From: Streptomyces sp. NBC_00539
GTDB lineage: Bacteria > Actinomycetota > Actinomycetes > Streptomycetales > Streptomycetaceae
Reading direction: 5' to 3'
Length of the DNA stretch: 64,000 nt
NCBI RefSeq assembly: GCF_036346105.1
Contig: NZ_CP107811.1
Location: 6,281,501 to 6,345,500 of the forward strand
The notes below the pieces were generated by a model that was not told where the DNA came from, did no database searches, and saw only the letters and a program-made list of their open reading frames with translations. The position numbers and the translations under genes are program-made. Each line of letters starts with the position of its first letter. The stretch's first letter is position 1. Shown here piece by piece: positions 32,266 to 40,773 of this stretch.

Positions 32266-32275
32266 AAATCGATTT
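32266..32275. promoter_or_regulatory. AAATCGATTT palindrome, second copy of the 25941 core
   Basis: 10-bp palindrome in the divergent region between the ACP and the acyltransferase genes, matching the core of the 16-bp palindrome at 25941-25956. Flanking bases differ (GGAA/CCCC). May be a regulator site; weak on its own. Confidence 0.35.
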
Positions 32276-32393
32276 CCCCGGCGCGGTGGGGCCGGGGTTT
32301 CGTGCCCACATAAGTACCACGGCCGCCGAATTACTCAAAACCTGTCCGCAATGGGCCTCCCAGTGACGCCTGACGGGCAAGTGAGGATCATTC

Positions 32394-33227
32394 ATGTCGG
32401 AAATTCTTGTCGATTCGACCGTTGACCCGGTCGACCAGATCGTCGGCCCGGTCGATGTGGCCGACGTCCTCGACGTCGCCGGGACGGAGCTCCGAAACCT
32501 CAAGCGGTTGCTGGGCAAGGCGGGGGAGAGCGCCTGGGACCGGCTCCTCGACTGGCTCGTGGACGAATACTTCCGGCTGGAGGTGACGGGCTGGGAAAAC
32601 ATTCCCGCCGAAGGGCCCGCCGTCCTCGTCGCCAATCATTCGGGTGCCTGGGGGCTCGACGCATTCGTCCTCCAGAAGGTTCTCGTGCGGCGTCTCGACC
32701 GGCCGCTGCACGTGCCCGCCGCCCCCTTCGTCTTCCGGGTGCCGGTCATCGGATCGTACGCGCGCAAGAAGGGGGCCATTCCGCTCGATCCGACGCTGGG
32801 ATGGGAACGCCTGGCCGCCGGAGAACTCGTAGGAGTGTTTCCCGAGGGGATCGCCGGACTGGAAAAGCCTTTCGAGGAGCGCTACCGGCTGCGTCCGTTC
32901 AGCCCCGGCTTCGCCGTCACCGCAGTGCGGACCGGCGCCCCCGTCGTCCCGGTCTCCGTCGTCGGCGCCGAGGAGGCGTGCCCCAGGCTGGGTGAGGTAC
33001 CGGCCCTGGCGCGCCTCCTCGACCTCCCCTACTTCCCCCTCACGCCGCTCTTCCCGCTGCCGTCGAAGTGGCTGGTCACCATCGGGGAGCCGATCCCGGT
33101 GCCGCCGCGGCCCGGGTCCCTCGCCGAGCGCTCGGCCGCCGCCCGCCGGCTCTGCGCCGAGAGCCAGGCCGCCGTGCAGGAGCTGGTGGACCGGGAACGC
33201 GGCAGGCGCGAGACGCCCTTCTGGTGA
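32394..33227 (+). CDS. PlsC-like lysophospholipid/glycerol acyltransferase
   Basis: 277 residues. Membrane-associated acyltransferase; the NH-x-x-x-x-x-x-D box is LVANHSGAWGLDAF, an extended variant of NHx4D typical of the NHSG branch, with the second motif VGVFPEGIAGLEKPFEERYRL. It would move an acyl group from a thioester carrier to a glycerol or other alcohol. Diverges from the ACP/KS pair, so the acyl-ACP may be its donor. Confidence 0.85.
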   Translation: MSEILVDSTVDPVDQIVGPVDVADVLDVAGTELRNLKRLLGKAGESAWDRLLDWLVDEYFRLEVTGWENIPAEGPAVLVANHSGAWGLDAFVLQKVLVRRLDRPLHVPAAPFVFRVPVIGSYARKKGAIPLDPTLGWERLAAGELVGVFPEGIAGLEKPFEERYRLRPFSPGFAVTAVRTGAPVVPVSVVGAEEACPRLGEVPALARLLDLPYFPLTPLFPLPSKWLVTIGEPIPVPPRPGSLAERSAAARRLCAESQAAVQELVDRERGRRETPFW

Positions 33228-33255
33228 GCCGTCCGGGCAGGGGGGACGGCTCACC
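33223..33255. terminator. Bidirectional terminator overlapping both stop codons
   Basis: Perfect 12-bp stem GGTGAGCCGTCC/GGACGGCTCACC with a 9-nt loop. The left arm contains the stop of the acyltransferase and the right arm the stop of the leftward ketosynthase III. Confidence 0.85.
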
Positions 33256-34288
33256 CGTCGTCGGTCACCGCCCGGACGTCGGGCCAGACCAGGGTGGTCG
33301 ACCCCCAGGCCAGCCCCGCCCCGTACGCGGTCAGTGCCACCCGCATCCCGGGCCGCAGCCTCCCGGCGGCGGCCGCCTGGGCCAGCAGGACGGGCACCGA
33401 GGCCGTGGCCGTGTTCCCGTACGCCTCGATGTGCGACAGCACCCGCCCGGACTCCAGGCCCAGTTCGGCGGCGAGGCCGTCCAGGATCCGCTGGTTGGCC
33501 TGGTGGGCGACCACCGCGTCCAGCTCGTCGAGCGACCACCCGGCCCCCAGTACGGCCCGCGTCAGCGAATCGCACATGCCGACCACCGCCTGCTTGCGCA
33601 CGGCCGGCCCGTCCATCCGGAAGTACGGCGAGAACCGCGCCTCCGGCGCCGCCAGGATGCGCTTGCGTGCCCGCGCCCCTCCTCCGGGCACTTCCAGCAG
33701 GTCGGCCTGCGCACCGTCGCTGCCCAGGTCGAACGGCCCGAGGGCCCCCGGCTCGCCGGCGTCGCCGGCCCGCAGCACCACCGCCCCCGCGCCGTCGCCG
33801 AAGATGGCCGCCATCAGCCAGTCGTCCGGGTCGACGAAGGCACTGAACACGTCCGACGCCACCAGCAGCACGCTGTCGAGGACCCCCGAGGTGATCAGCG
33901 ACGAAGCGACGCCCAGGCCGTACACGAACCCGCTGCACCCCGAGGCCAGATCGAACGCCGGGACCGTCCCGCACCCCAGCCGCGCGGCCACCTCCGGCGC
34001 CCCGGCCGGCACCAGCCGGTCCGGCGAGATGGTGGTCAGGACCACCGCGTCGGCCCCCGGGGCCCCGGCGGCCTCCAGCGCGCCCCGGCCGGCCCGTACC
34101 GCGAGTTCGACCGTGGCCTCCCCGTCGGCGACGCGACGGCTCCCCACCCCGATCCGGGAGCGGATCCACTCGTCGCCGACGGGCCGGTTCCCGCACAGCT
34201 CGGCGTTGGTGAGGGCGCGCGGCGGCACGTAGGAACCCAGTCCCGTCACCACCGCGCCCCGGCGGGACTCCGCTGAGCGGCCCGGCAT
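33251..34288 (-). CDS. Beta-ketoacyl-ACP synthase III (FabH-like)
   Basis: 345 residues. Catalytic Cys118 in LASGCSGFVYGL, His in VVAHQANQRIL and Asn in EAYGNTATASVPVLL; all present, so it should be active. It primes chain synthesis from an acyl-CoA or transfers an acyl group. Start codon overlaps the upstream stop by one base (TGATG). Second ketosynthase of this locus, different in class from the FabF type at 30737. Confidence 0.93.
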   Translation of the reverse strand: MPGRSAESRRGAVVTGLGSYVPPRALTNAELCGNRPVGDEWIRSRIGVGSRRVADGEATVELAVRAGRGALEAAGAPGADAVVLTTISPDRLVPAGAPEVAARLGCGTVPAFDLASGCSGFVYGLGVASSLITSGVLDSVLLVASDVFSAFVDPDDWLMAAIFGDGAGAVVLRAGDAGEPGALGPFDLGSDGAQADLLEVPGGGARARKRILAAPEARFSPYFRMDGPAVRKQAVVGMCDSLTRAVLGAGWSLDELDAVVAHQANQRILDGLAAELGLESGRVLSHIEAYGNTATASVPVLLAQAAAAGRLRPGMRVALTAYGAGLAWGSTTLVWPDVRAVTDDG

Positions 34289-35748
34289 CAGCCGGCCAGC
34301 CGCTTCGCTGCCCGCCGCACGTCCCCGGCGGCCTTCGCACACCGCTCGGCGTGCCCGAGGAGGGTCATGCGGAACCGCTCGCCCGCCTCGTCGGTGTCCC
34401 AGCCGCTGTGCCCGGCGCAGGCGGCGAGGCTCTCCGCGTGGCGCTCGAGCCGGTCCGCGCTGGCGTGGGCCAGCGCCCCGTACGCCGCCGGCGCGAAGCC
34501 GTGCACCCGGACCGGCAGCGCCGCCGGCAGGCCGACCGTCACCCGGCCGTCCGGGATCAGGCCGCCGGCCTCGCGGAAGGCCACGAGCAGCGTGTCCGGG
34601 TCCAGCGCGTCCGGCAGCCGGTCCGCGCTGAACGACGGCGAGATCAGCACGGGGTGCACCGCCGCCGTGACGCGGCGCACGACCTCCTCGGCGACGTGCT
34701 CCGCGAAGCGCGCCGCGGCGCAGCCGTCCGGGTGCGCCGCGGCGCACCCGGACGGCGCCCCGCACAGCGCGGACGGCCCCTGCCCCGGGCGGTCCTCCCC
34801 GGGCGCCCAGCCCGGCGCCCACAGGATCTCCGTCCCGTGTTCGACCGCGAGGTCCTCCCACACGAAGGCGCCCTCCACCGGGTACACGGCCGCGCCGACG
34901 GCCGGGTAGCGGCGCAGGGCCTCGCCCACCGCCTCACCGGCTCCGGCCACCGAGCCCACCGCGAGCAGGGCCAGCGCCTGCAGCGCGGACCCGGCCACGG
35001 CCCCTTCGACCACGGCGAGCGCGTGCGTGACGGCCGGGCCCGCCGCCTCGGGCGCGGCGCCGTCCGCCAGCAGCCACCCGGCCAGCGAAGCGGGGTCCGG
35101 ATCGGCCAGGTAGGGGGCCAGCCGCCGCTCCAGCGCCGCGCTGCGAACCCGGTGGGACCGGCTGCCCGACTCCGCCGCCGCCCGCGCGGCCACCTCGCTC
35201 AGCAGCGTGTCCTCGGCCGCCGCCGCGCCCACCACGACGCGCCGGGCGACCCGGGCCGCGCCGCGCCGCCACGTGTCCCGGTCGAGCGTGCCGTCCCCGC
35301 GCCGGGCCGCGATCACCGCGTCCACGTCCTCGGCCGCCAGGGCGGCCCACTGCCCCCGCGCCACCGGCACCTCCCGCTCCAGGGGCACGTGCGGGGAGAG
35401 CCCGTACCGCAGGCCGCCCGGCGTCAGACCGCTGGGGGCACCGAGCACCCCCGCCTCCTGCGCCGCGGCGAGGAGGCTCGCGGCGTCAGCGCCCGACGGC
35501 GGTACGAGGAAGGTCCCGAACGCGGTGCGCAGGCGTACCGGCCTCCCGGAGCGGGTACGCCGCAGGTGCGCCAGCAGGCCGCCGCGCACCCCGTCGCGCG
35601 TGAGCGCGTCCAGCCCCAGCGCGCGGGCCGGGGCGTCCGTCCACGGTAGCCGGTGGGCGAACATGGCCGCGCTGAACACGGCGTTCTCCAGCGGCCAGGC
35701 CGTCGCCGGCCGTCGCGCCGTGGTGGCCGGGCTCTCGGCAGTGGTCAT
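34288..35748 (-). CDS. Cytochrome P450-like protein, probably lacking the canonical heme motif
   Basis: 486 residues, no membrane helix. Features that recall P450s are an N-terminal TAFGTFLVPPSGADAASLL strand, an ExxR-like EALRRYPAVG (residues 276-279) and a following segment ending AARFAEHVAEEVVRRV, similar to the helix after the heme-binding Cys. But no FxxGxxxCxG is seen; Cys residues occur at 329, 335 and 343 in an odd GCAAAHPDGCAAARF stretch that is written by a perfect DNA palindrome. It may be a non-heme relic or a specialised P450. ATG 35748 with GAGGGAG; GTG 35805 would overlap the preceding gene. Confidence 0.55.
   Translation of the reverse strand: MTTAESPATTARRPATAWPLENAVFSAAMFAHRLPWTDAPARALGLDALTRDGVRGGLLAHLRRTRSGRPVRLRTAFGTFLVPPSGADAASLLAAAQEAGVLGAPSGLTPGGLRYGLSPHVPLEREVPVARGQWAALAAEDVDAVIAARRGDGTLDRDTWRRGAARVARRVVVGAAAAEDTLLSEVAARAAAESGSRSHRVRSAALERRLAPYLADPDPASLAGWLLADGAAPEAAGPAVTHALAVVEGAVAGSALQALALLAVGSVAGAGEAVGEALRRYPAVGAAVYPVEGAFVWEDLAVEHGTEILWAPGWAPGEDRPGQGPSALCGAPSGCAAAHPDGCAAARFAEHVAEEVVRRVTAAVHPVLISPSFSADRLPDALDPDTLLVAFREAGGLIPDGRVTVGLPAALPVRVHGFAPAAYGALAHASADRLERHAESLAACAGHSGWDTDEAGERFRMTLLGHAERCAKAAGDVRRAAKRLAG
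34723..34756. repeat. Perfect 34-bp palindrome inside the P450-like gene
   Basis: 17-bp arms without a loop, centred between 34739 and 34740. It encodes the unusual SGCAAAHPDGCAA stretch near where a P450 heme ligand would be. See findings. Confidence 0.9.
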
Positions 35749-35794
35749 CGGTCGGTCTCCCTCGTGGTCGCTGTGGTCGGTGCGGTCGCCGTGG

Positions 35795-37219
35795 TCACTT
35801 GTCACGGAGCATGTAGGGCTGGTTCCCGACGACTTCGCCGTCGTAGGCCGTGATCAGCTTGTTGACCTGGTCCCGGTAGGTGGTCAACTCCCCGCGCAGA
35901 GTGTCCGAGTACGCCTGCGGGGCGTGCGACAGCGGGTAGTCGTACGACTCGTCGAGCCAGGACAGTTCGACCCAGCTGTCGGGGATGTCGTTGGGCGAGG
36001 CCGGGCCGCGCCCGTCCAGCATGGGGATCACGTCGTGCTTGTTGACGAGGCTGATCACCTGGGTGGTGTGGTCGGCGGGCCGCTTGCTGTCGATCGGGGA
36101 ACCCACCGTGATCACGTGCGTGATGCGGTAGGTCGACGCGACGTCCACGTCCATCGCGAGGTTCATCGCGGTCAGCCCGCCCAGACTGTGGCCGACGATC
36201 ATGAGTTCCGACCCGGCGGGCAGTCCCGAGCGCAGCAACAGCTGCTTCACCGCCCGGGTGTACGTCGTGTCGGTGCGCAGCAGTCCGTCGAACGCGCCGA
36301 CGAGGTCCTGCGGGGTGCTGTTGCTCAGCAGACCGAAGCTGGTCCCGGGCAGCAGCAGGACGTACCGCTGCTGCCCGTCGGTGCAGGCCACGCGGCGCAA
36401 CAGGACCAGCCCGTGGTTGCCCAGGGCGCCGATGTCGCCCACGTAACTGACGATGTCGTTGCGGGAGGTGCCCAGCACCTTCTCCAGGATGGAGTCCGCG
36501 TCGGCCCGCTCCGCCCGGCCGGGTCCCGGGTTGAGGCGGCCCAGCAGCGAACTCGGCAGCCCCAGGAAGGGATCGGTGGTGGGCACGCCGCCGGCGAGCG
36601 TCACCCACGAGAAATCGTCGTTGACGGGGTTCTCGTCGAGCAGCCCCGACAGGGCCAGCAACTCCATGATGACGGGGGACACCGTGGTCAGCGCGCGGGT
36701 CACGCCGAGCCGCTCCACCAGCGCGTACATCGCCCGCAGCGCCTCCAGCCGGTTCCCGCCGACCATCGCGTCCGTCAGCCGCCTGGCCAGGGGTGAGTCC
36801 AGGTTCGGGTGCTCGACCGCGACGGCGCGGATGCGCATCGCGAACGCGTCCACCGCCATGGCCACCTTCGCGGGACGGCGGTACGTCACGCTCCCCGCCA
36901 TCCGCGCCAGTTCGCCGAGGAGGCCCCCGTTCGCCCCGAAGCCGAGCCCCGCCGGGCTGGTGAGCGCCTGCACGCAGGAGACCGCCGTGCCCAGCGCCCA
37001 GCCGGGGCGGCGCAGCGCGTCCAGCACGAAACGCCCACTGGAGAGCGCTCCCGTCAGCTCCGCGCCGGCCTGCTTGGCCGTGAGCGCCGCGTCCGCCAGC
37101 AGGATCGACGCCGCGATGAGCAGTTCCGCGTCGGTCCGCTCCGGAGCACTCGCCCCGGCGCCCTGCGGCCCCTGCTGTGCGGGGACATGCCGAGTCGTCC
37201 CGTCGACCACCTGAGTCAC
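35795..37219 (-). CDS. Lipase-like alpha/beta hydrolase
   Basis: 474 residues. The nucleophile elbow is MIVGHSLGGLTAMNLA (GHSLG), with an upstream YVLLLPGTSFGLLS oxyanion-type strand and a possible catalytic His in the C-terminal third; it fits the class 3 lipase/PGAP1 group. The first 270 residues are helical and unassigned (LLADAALTAKQAGAELTGAL, PSSLLGRLNPGPG). No signal peptide. GTG/ATG start 37219 follows AAGGGAG. First gene of a leftward unit with the P450-like and FabH genes, so it could hydrolyse or release a product of that pathway. Confidence 0.75.
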   Translation of the reverse strand: MTQVVDGTTRHVPAQQGPQGAGASAPERTDAELLIAASILLADAALTAKQAGAELTGALSSGRFVLDALRRPGWALGTAVSCVQALTSPAGLGFGANGGLLGELARMAGSVTYRRPAKVAMAVDAFAMRIRAVAVEHPNLDSPLARRLTDAMVGGNRLEALRAMYALVERLGVTRALTTVSPVIMELLALSGLLDENPVNDDFSWVTLAGGVPTTDPFLGLPSSLLGRLNPGPGRAERADADSILEKVLGTSRNDIVSYVGDIGALGNHGLVLLRRVACTDGQQRYVLLLPGTSFGLLSNSTPQDLVGAFDGLLRTDTTYTRAVKQLLLRSGLPAGSELMIVGHSLGGLTAMNLAMDVDVASTYRITHVITVGSPIDSKRPADHTTQVISLVNKHDVIPMLDGRGPASPNDIPDSWVELSWLDESYDYPLSHAPQAYSDTLRGELTTYRDQVNKLITAYDGEVVGNQPYMLRDK

Positions 37220-37588
37220 CGCTGTGCTCCCTTACGTCCCTGTGCGACGGCTGCGTCCCTGTGCGACGGCCGCGCCGCCTCGCCCGCTGTTCGCGCAGGC
37301 ATGGTGGCACCGAAAGTGATCGCCCGGACGCGGCCCTCGCGCCGTCCCACCACCCCCGCGCGCCGGGCGCGCCGGGCGGACCCCGGTCCCGTGCGGCCGT
37401 GGCGCCCGGCCCCGGGTGCGGGAACTGGGCGCCCCCGGTGGGGTGAACGCGCGGCCCTCGTGTTGACAGCGGCCCGGTCGACACCCCGCAGGGCCGGAGG
37501 GACGATGGAAGGGGCGGAGCCCGCGGGCCGCGCGTGGCCGGCCCCTCCCCGCTCCCGCACGTCTCTTTCCCGGAAGGGGAGTACCACC
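37220..37588. other. 369-bp divergent intergenic region
   Basis: Between the lipase-like and secreted protein genes. It contains two 17-bp direct repeats near the lipase start (annotated separately) and otherwise no obvious gene. Probably holds divergent promoters. Confidence 0.6.
37235..37270. repeat. 17-bp direct repeats with 19-bp period
   Basis: CGTCCCTGTGCGACGGC at 37235-37251 and again at 37254-37270. They lie 16 bp upstream of the leftward lipase start, so they are a candidate binding site for an activator or repressor, or the leader duplication of that gene. Confidence 0.65.
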
Positions 37589-38146
37589 ATGCACCGACAC
37601 ACCCGACGCACCGTGATCACCGCGCTGCTCGCGTCGTCCTTCGCGCTGTCCGGCGCGGTCGCCCTGGCCCCGTCGGCCGGGGCCGCCGTACCCACCGCGA
37701 GCTGTACGGTCACCCCGAACGCGAACGGCACCTCGGTCACCATCAAGGGCGAGGGGTTCACGGCGCCGCGCAACCTCAACGACGGCGAGAGCACCGTGCC
37801 GCTGAACGTCGACGCGAGCGGCAACTTCCAGGTCACGCGCTTCCAGAAGAACGTCGACTACACCGTCCTCGCCGTCAAGGAAGACCAGAACTTCACCTTC
37901 GTCAACTGCAAGGTCGTCAAGGCCGACGACTCCACCGGCACCACGACCGGCAACAACAAGATGGACTACAAGCGCGGTTTCGGCGACGGCTACCGAGCGG
38001 GCCGTTCCACGGGGCAGAAGAGCTGTGACCAGACGCCCACGCCGGACAAGAGCGGCCAGCAGCACTCCGACACCTACTGGAAGGGATGGCAGAGTGGCGC
38101 CGACGCGGGCTTCAAGAAGACCTGCAACTCGCACAACGGCGGCTGA
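37589..38146 (+). CDS. Secreted protein with repeated KxGxxxGxxxG motif
   Basis: 185 residues. Signal peptide with core VITALLASSFALSGAVALAP, cleavage likely after SAGA. Mature part is a beta-rich domain (two Cys, CTVTPNANGTSVTIKG and VNCKVVK), then a linker and a C-terminal part with two related helices, MDYKRGFGDGYRAGRSTG and DTYWKGWQSGADAGFKKTC, each followed by Cys. Ribosome site GGAAGGGGAG. Function unknown; extracellular. Confidence 0.75.
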   Translation: MHRHTRRTVITALLASSFALSGAVALAPSAGAAVPTASCTVTPNANGTSVTIKGEGFTAPRNLNDGESTVPLNVDASGNFQVTRFQKNVDYTVLAVKEDQNFTFVNCKVVKADDSTGTTTGNNKMDYKRGFGDGYRAGRSTGQKSCDQTPTPDKSGQQHSDTYWKGWQSGADAGFKKTCNSHNGG

Positions 38147-38249
38147 CCGTCCTTGAGGCGGGACTCACCCGGTCCTCCATCCCCCCTCCGGTGCGCCCCG
38201 AGCCGCCGCTGCCATCGTCAGGGCATCAGCGAGCAACGGAGGGCGCCCG

Positions 38250-39065
38250 ATGAAGGCACAGTCGACGCCGGGGGCCGTCAAGGCCTCCGACGGGTCCCTC
38301 GCCCTGGTCACCGGGGCGACCAGTGGTATCGGCCTGGCCGTCGCGCGCGACCTGGGCGCCCGGGGCCACCGGGTGTTCATCTGCGCACGCACGGAGACGG
38401 ACGTCAAGCAGACGGTCGAGGACCTGCGGGCCGACGGCATGGAGGTCGAGGGGGCCGCCGCCGACGTACGCAACCGGGCAGAGGTCAAAGGGCTCGTGGC
38501 GGCAGCCGTCGCGACCTTCGACAGACCCGTCAGGATCCTGGTCAACAACGCCGGCCGCAGCGGCGGCGGCGCCACCGCCGACCTCACCGACGAACTGTGG
38601 GAAGAGGTCATCGACACCAACTTGAACAGCGTCTTCCTGGTCACCCGGGAAGCGCTGACCAACGGCGGCCTCGCCGCCGCCGGCCGCGGCCGGATCGTCA
38701 ACATCGCCTCCACGGCGGGCAAGCAGGGGGTGCTCCTCGGCGCCCCCTACTCGGCGTCCAAGCACGCCGTGGTCGGTCTCACCAAGGCCCTCGGCAAGGA
38801 GCTGGCGCCGCTCGGCATCACCGTCAACGCCGTCTGCCCCGGGTACGTGGAAACGCCGATGGCGGCCCGCGTGCGCGCCGGCTACGCACGGGTGTGGGAC
38901 ACGACCGAGCAGTACGTACAGCAGCAGTTCGAAGCCCAGATACCCTTGGGCCGTTTCTCCACTCCCGAGGAAGTCGCCGGTCTCGTAAGCTACTTGACCA
39001 CCGACCTGGCGGCGTCCATCACCGCGCAGGCCTTGAACGTCTGCGGCGGACTGGGCCGCTTCTGA
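38250..39065 (+). CDS. ActIII-type polyketide/3-oxoacyl ketoreductase (SDR)
   Basis: 271 residues, NADPH-dependent short-chain reductase. Cofactor motif TGATSGIG, NNAG, active-site Ser in NIASTAGKQG and YxxxK in YSASKHAVVG, plus the C-terminal ASITAQALNVCGGLGRF which is the hallmark of type II polyketide ketoreductases of the ActIII (C-9) group. No minimal PKS lies beside it, so it may reduce free or carrier-bound polyketides made elsewhere or by the ketosynthases at 30.7-34.3 kb or 49-54.7 kb. Confidence 0.92.
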   Translation: MKAQSTPGAVKASDGSLALVTGATSGIGLAVARDLGARGHRVFICARTETDVKQTVEDLRADGMEVEGAAADVRNRAEVKGLVAAAVATFDRPVRILVNNAGRSGGGATADLTDELWEEVIDTNLNSVFLVTREALTNGGLAAAGRGRIVNIASTAGKQGVLLGAPYSASKHAVVGLTKALGKELAPLGITVNAVCPGYVETPMAARVRAGYARVWDTTEQYVQQQFEAQIPLGRFSTPEEVAGLVSYLTTDLAASITAQALNVCGGLGRF

Positions 39066-39189
39066 CCTCTCCGCCCGGCCCGGCCGGTCCCGCTCCTCCC
39101 GCCCTGACACGACCACGCGTAGACGCACGCATATGGAACTGAGCTTTGCGGCCATGTCCCGTCTCGCGCCGAGGGACTTGACTGTACTC

Positions 39190-40017
39190 ATGACTTCCAC
39201 CACCCAGAACATCAGGACCACCCTCGTCATCGGCGGCACCGGCAAGACCGGTCGCCGCGTCGCCGAGAAGCTCTCCGCCCAGGGCCTCCCCGTACGGGTC
39301 GGCTCCCGCTCGGGCGAGCCCGCCTTCGACTGGAACGAGCCCGACACCTGGGTGCCCGCGCTGGAGGGCGTCGACCGGGTGTACGTCACCTACTACCCCG
39401 ACCTCGCCTTCCCGGGCGCCGCCGAGCAGGTCGGCGCGTTCGCCAAGGTGGCCGTCGACAACGGCGCCCGCCGGTTGGTCCTGCTCTCCGGCCGCGGCGA
39501 AGAGGCCGCGCAGGCAAGCGAGGACAACCTCAAGGCCTCCGGTGCCGACTGGACGATCGTCCGCTCCAGCTGGTTCAACCAGAACTTCAGCGAGAGCTTC
39601 TTCCTGGAGCCGGTCCTGGCCGGCGAGATCGCCCTGCCGACCGCCGACGCCGTGGAGGCGTTCGTCGACGCCGACGACATCGCCGACGTGGTCGTGGCCG
39701 CACTGACCGACGACAAGCACATCGGCAAGACCTACGAACTGTCCGGTCCGCGTCTGCTCAGCTACAGCGACGTGGCCGCCGAGCTGTCGAAGGCCACCGG
39801 CCGGCAGATCACGTACGTCTCCGTCACCAACGACGAGTACCGCGCGGTGCTCCGCGAGAACGGTCTCCCGGAGGAGTTCGCCGACCTGTTCACCATGATC
39901 CTGGACGGTCGCAACGCGCACCTCGTGCACGGGGTCGAGGAGGCTCTGGGCCGCAAGCCCAAGGACTTCGCCGACTTCGCCCGCGAGGCCGCGGCGACCG
40001 GGGTCTGGGACGTCTGA
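39190..40017 (+). CDS. NAD(P)-binding protein, NmrA/NAD(P)H-dependent reductase-like
   Basis: 275 residues. Rossmann motif LVIGGTGKTGRRVAEKL at the N-terminus; atypical extended SDR without the YxxxK. Contains SSWFNQNFSE typical of NmrA/NQO-like family members. Start ATG 39190; a further in-frame ATG at 39133 lies upstream. These proteins sense or reduce quinones and enones. Often controlled by AraC or MarR regulators. Confidence 0.83.
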   Translation: MTSTTQNIRTTLVIGGTGKTGRRVAEKLSAQGLPVRVGSRSGEPAFDWNEPDTWVPALEGVDRVYVTYYPDLAFPGAAEQVGAFAKVAVDNGARRLVLLSGRGEEAAQASEDNLKASGADWTIVRSSWFNQNFSESFFLEPVLAGEIALPTADAVEAFVDADDIADVVVAALTDDKHIGKTYELSGPRLLSYSDVAAELSKATGRQITYVSVTNDEYRAVLRENGLPEEFADLFTMILDGRNAHLVHGVEEALGRKPKDFADFAREAAATGVWDV

Positions 40018-40134
40018 CCGCGCTGGGCACGCGCCTTCCGCGGGACGGCCGCCTCACACGGCGGCCGCCCCGCGCGGCGCACGCCCCGGGCGCGGAGCAC
40101 GTACGCACGCCGCACCGACCGGCAGGAGGCCACG

Positions 40135-40773
40135 ATGCCCACGCACCAGCCGCCCTACTCCAGCGAACACGGACTGGACGCCCTCGCGCCGCACTACCAC
40201 GGATTCGCCCTGATGCACCGGGCGATGCGCCGCGACGCCGCACGACTGCGTGACGCCGCGCCGGCATGGCGGGGCGGCGGCGCCGAGTGGTGGCAGCGCC
40301 TGCGCGAGGTCATCGAGTGGCACCACACCAGCGAGGACGACGTGCTGTGGCCCGGACTGCGCCGCCGCGACGCGGACTTCGATGCCCAGGCCCGCGAACT
40401 GCACGACGACCACGAGGACCTGGACACGGCCATGGCGGCGGTCACCACCGCCGTCACCCGGGGCGGCGAGGGGCTCGTCCGGGCCGCCCGGGACTTCCAG
40501 GAGATCCTGCACGACCACCTGCGCGACGAGGAACGCGTCGTGTTCCCCGTCTTCGACCGGATGGGGGAGCGGGCCTACCTCGCGGAGGAACGCAAGGTGG
40601 TGGCCAGTGCTCCCCGGCGCGTGCTGCTGTACCTCCAGCCCTGGATGTTCGACGGAGCGGGCCGCGAGTCCGTCGCGCACGTGTCCGCCACCATCCCGCC
40701 GCCGGTCCGGCTGCGAGGCGCGACCCTGCTCCGCAGGCGGTACGAGAACACCTTGAAGGGACTCCGGAAGTGA
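40135..40773 (+). CDS. Hemerythrin-like domain protein
   Basis: 212 residues. Hemerythrin HHE ligands are seen as HYHGFALMHRAMRR, then EWHHTSEDDVLWPGL, HDDHEDLD and ILHDHLRDEERVVFP. It would bind a di-iron centre and sense or handle O2/NO. The next gene (DUF1772) starts within its stop codon, so the two are coupled. Confidence 0.87.
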   Translation: MPTHQPPYSSEHGLDALAPHYHGFALMHRAMRRDAARLRDAAPAWRGGGAEWWQRLREVIEWHHTSEDDVLWPGLRRRDADFDAQARELHDDHEDLDTAMAAVTTAVTRGGEGLVRAARDFQEILHDHLRDEERVVFPVFDRMGERAYLAEERKVVASAPRRVLLYLQPWMFDGAGRESVAHVSATIPPPVRLRGATLLRRRYENTLKGLRK

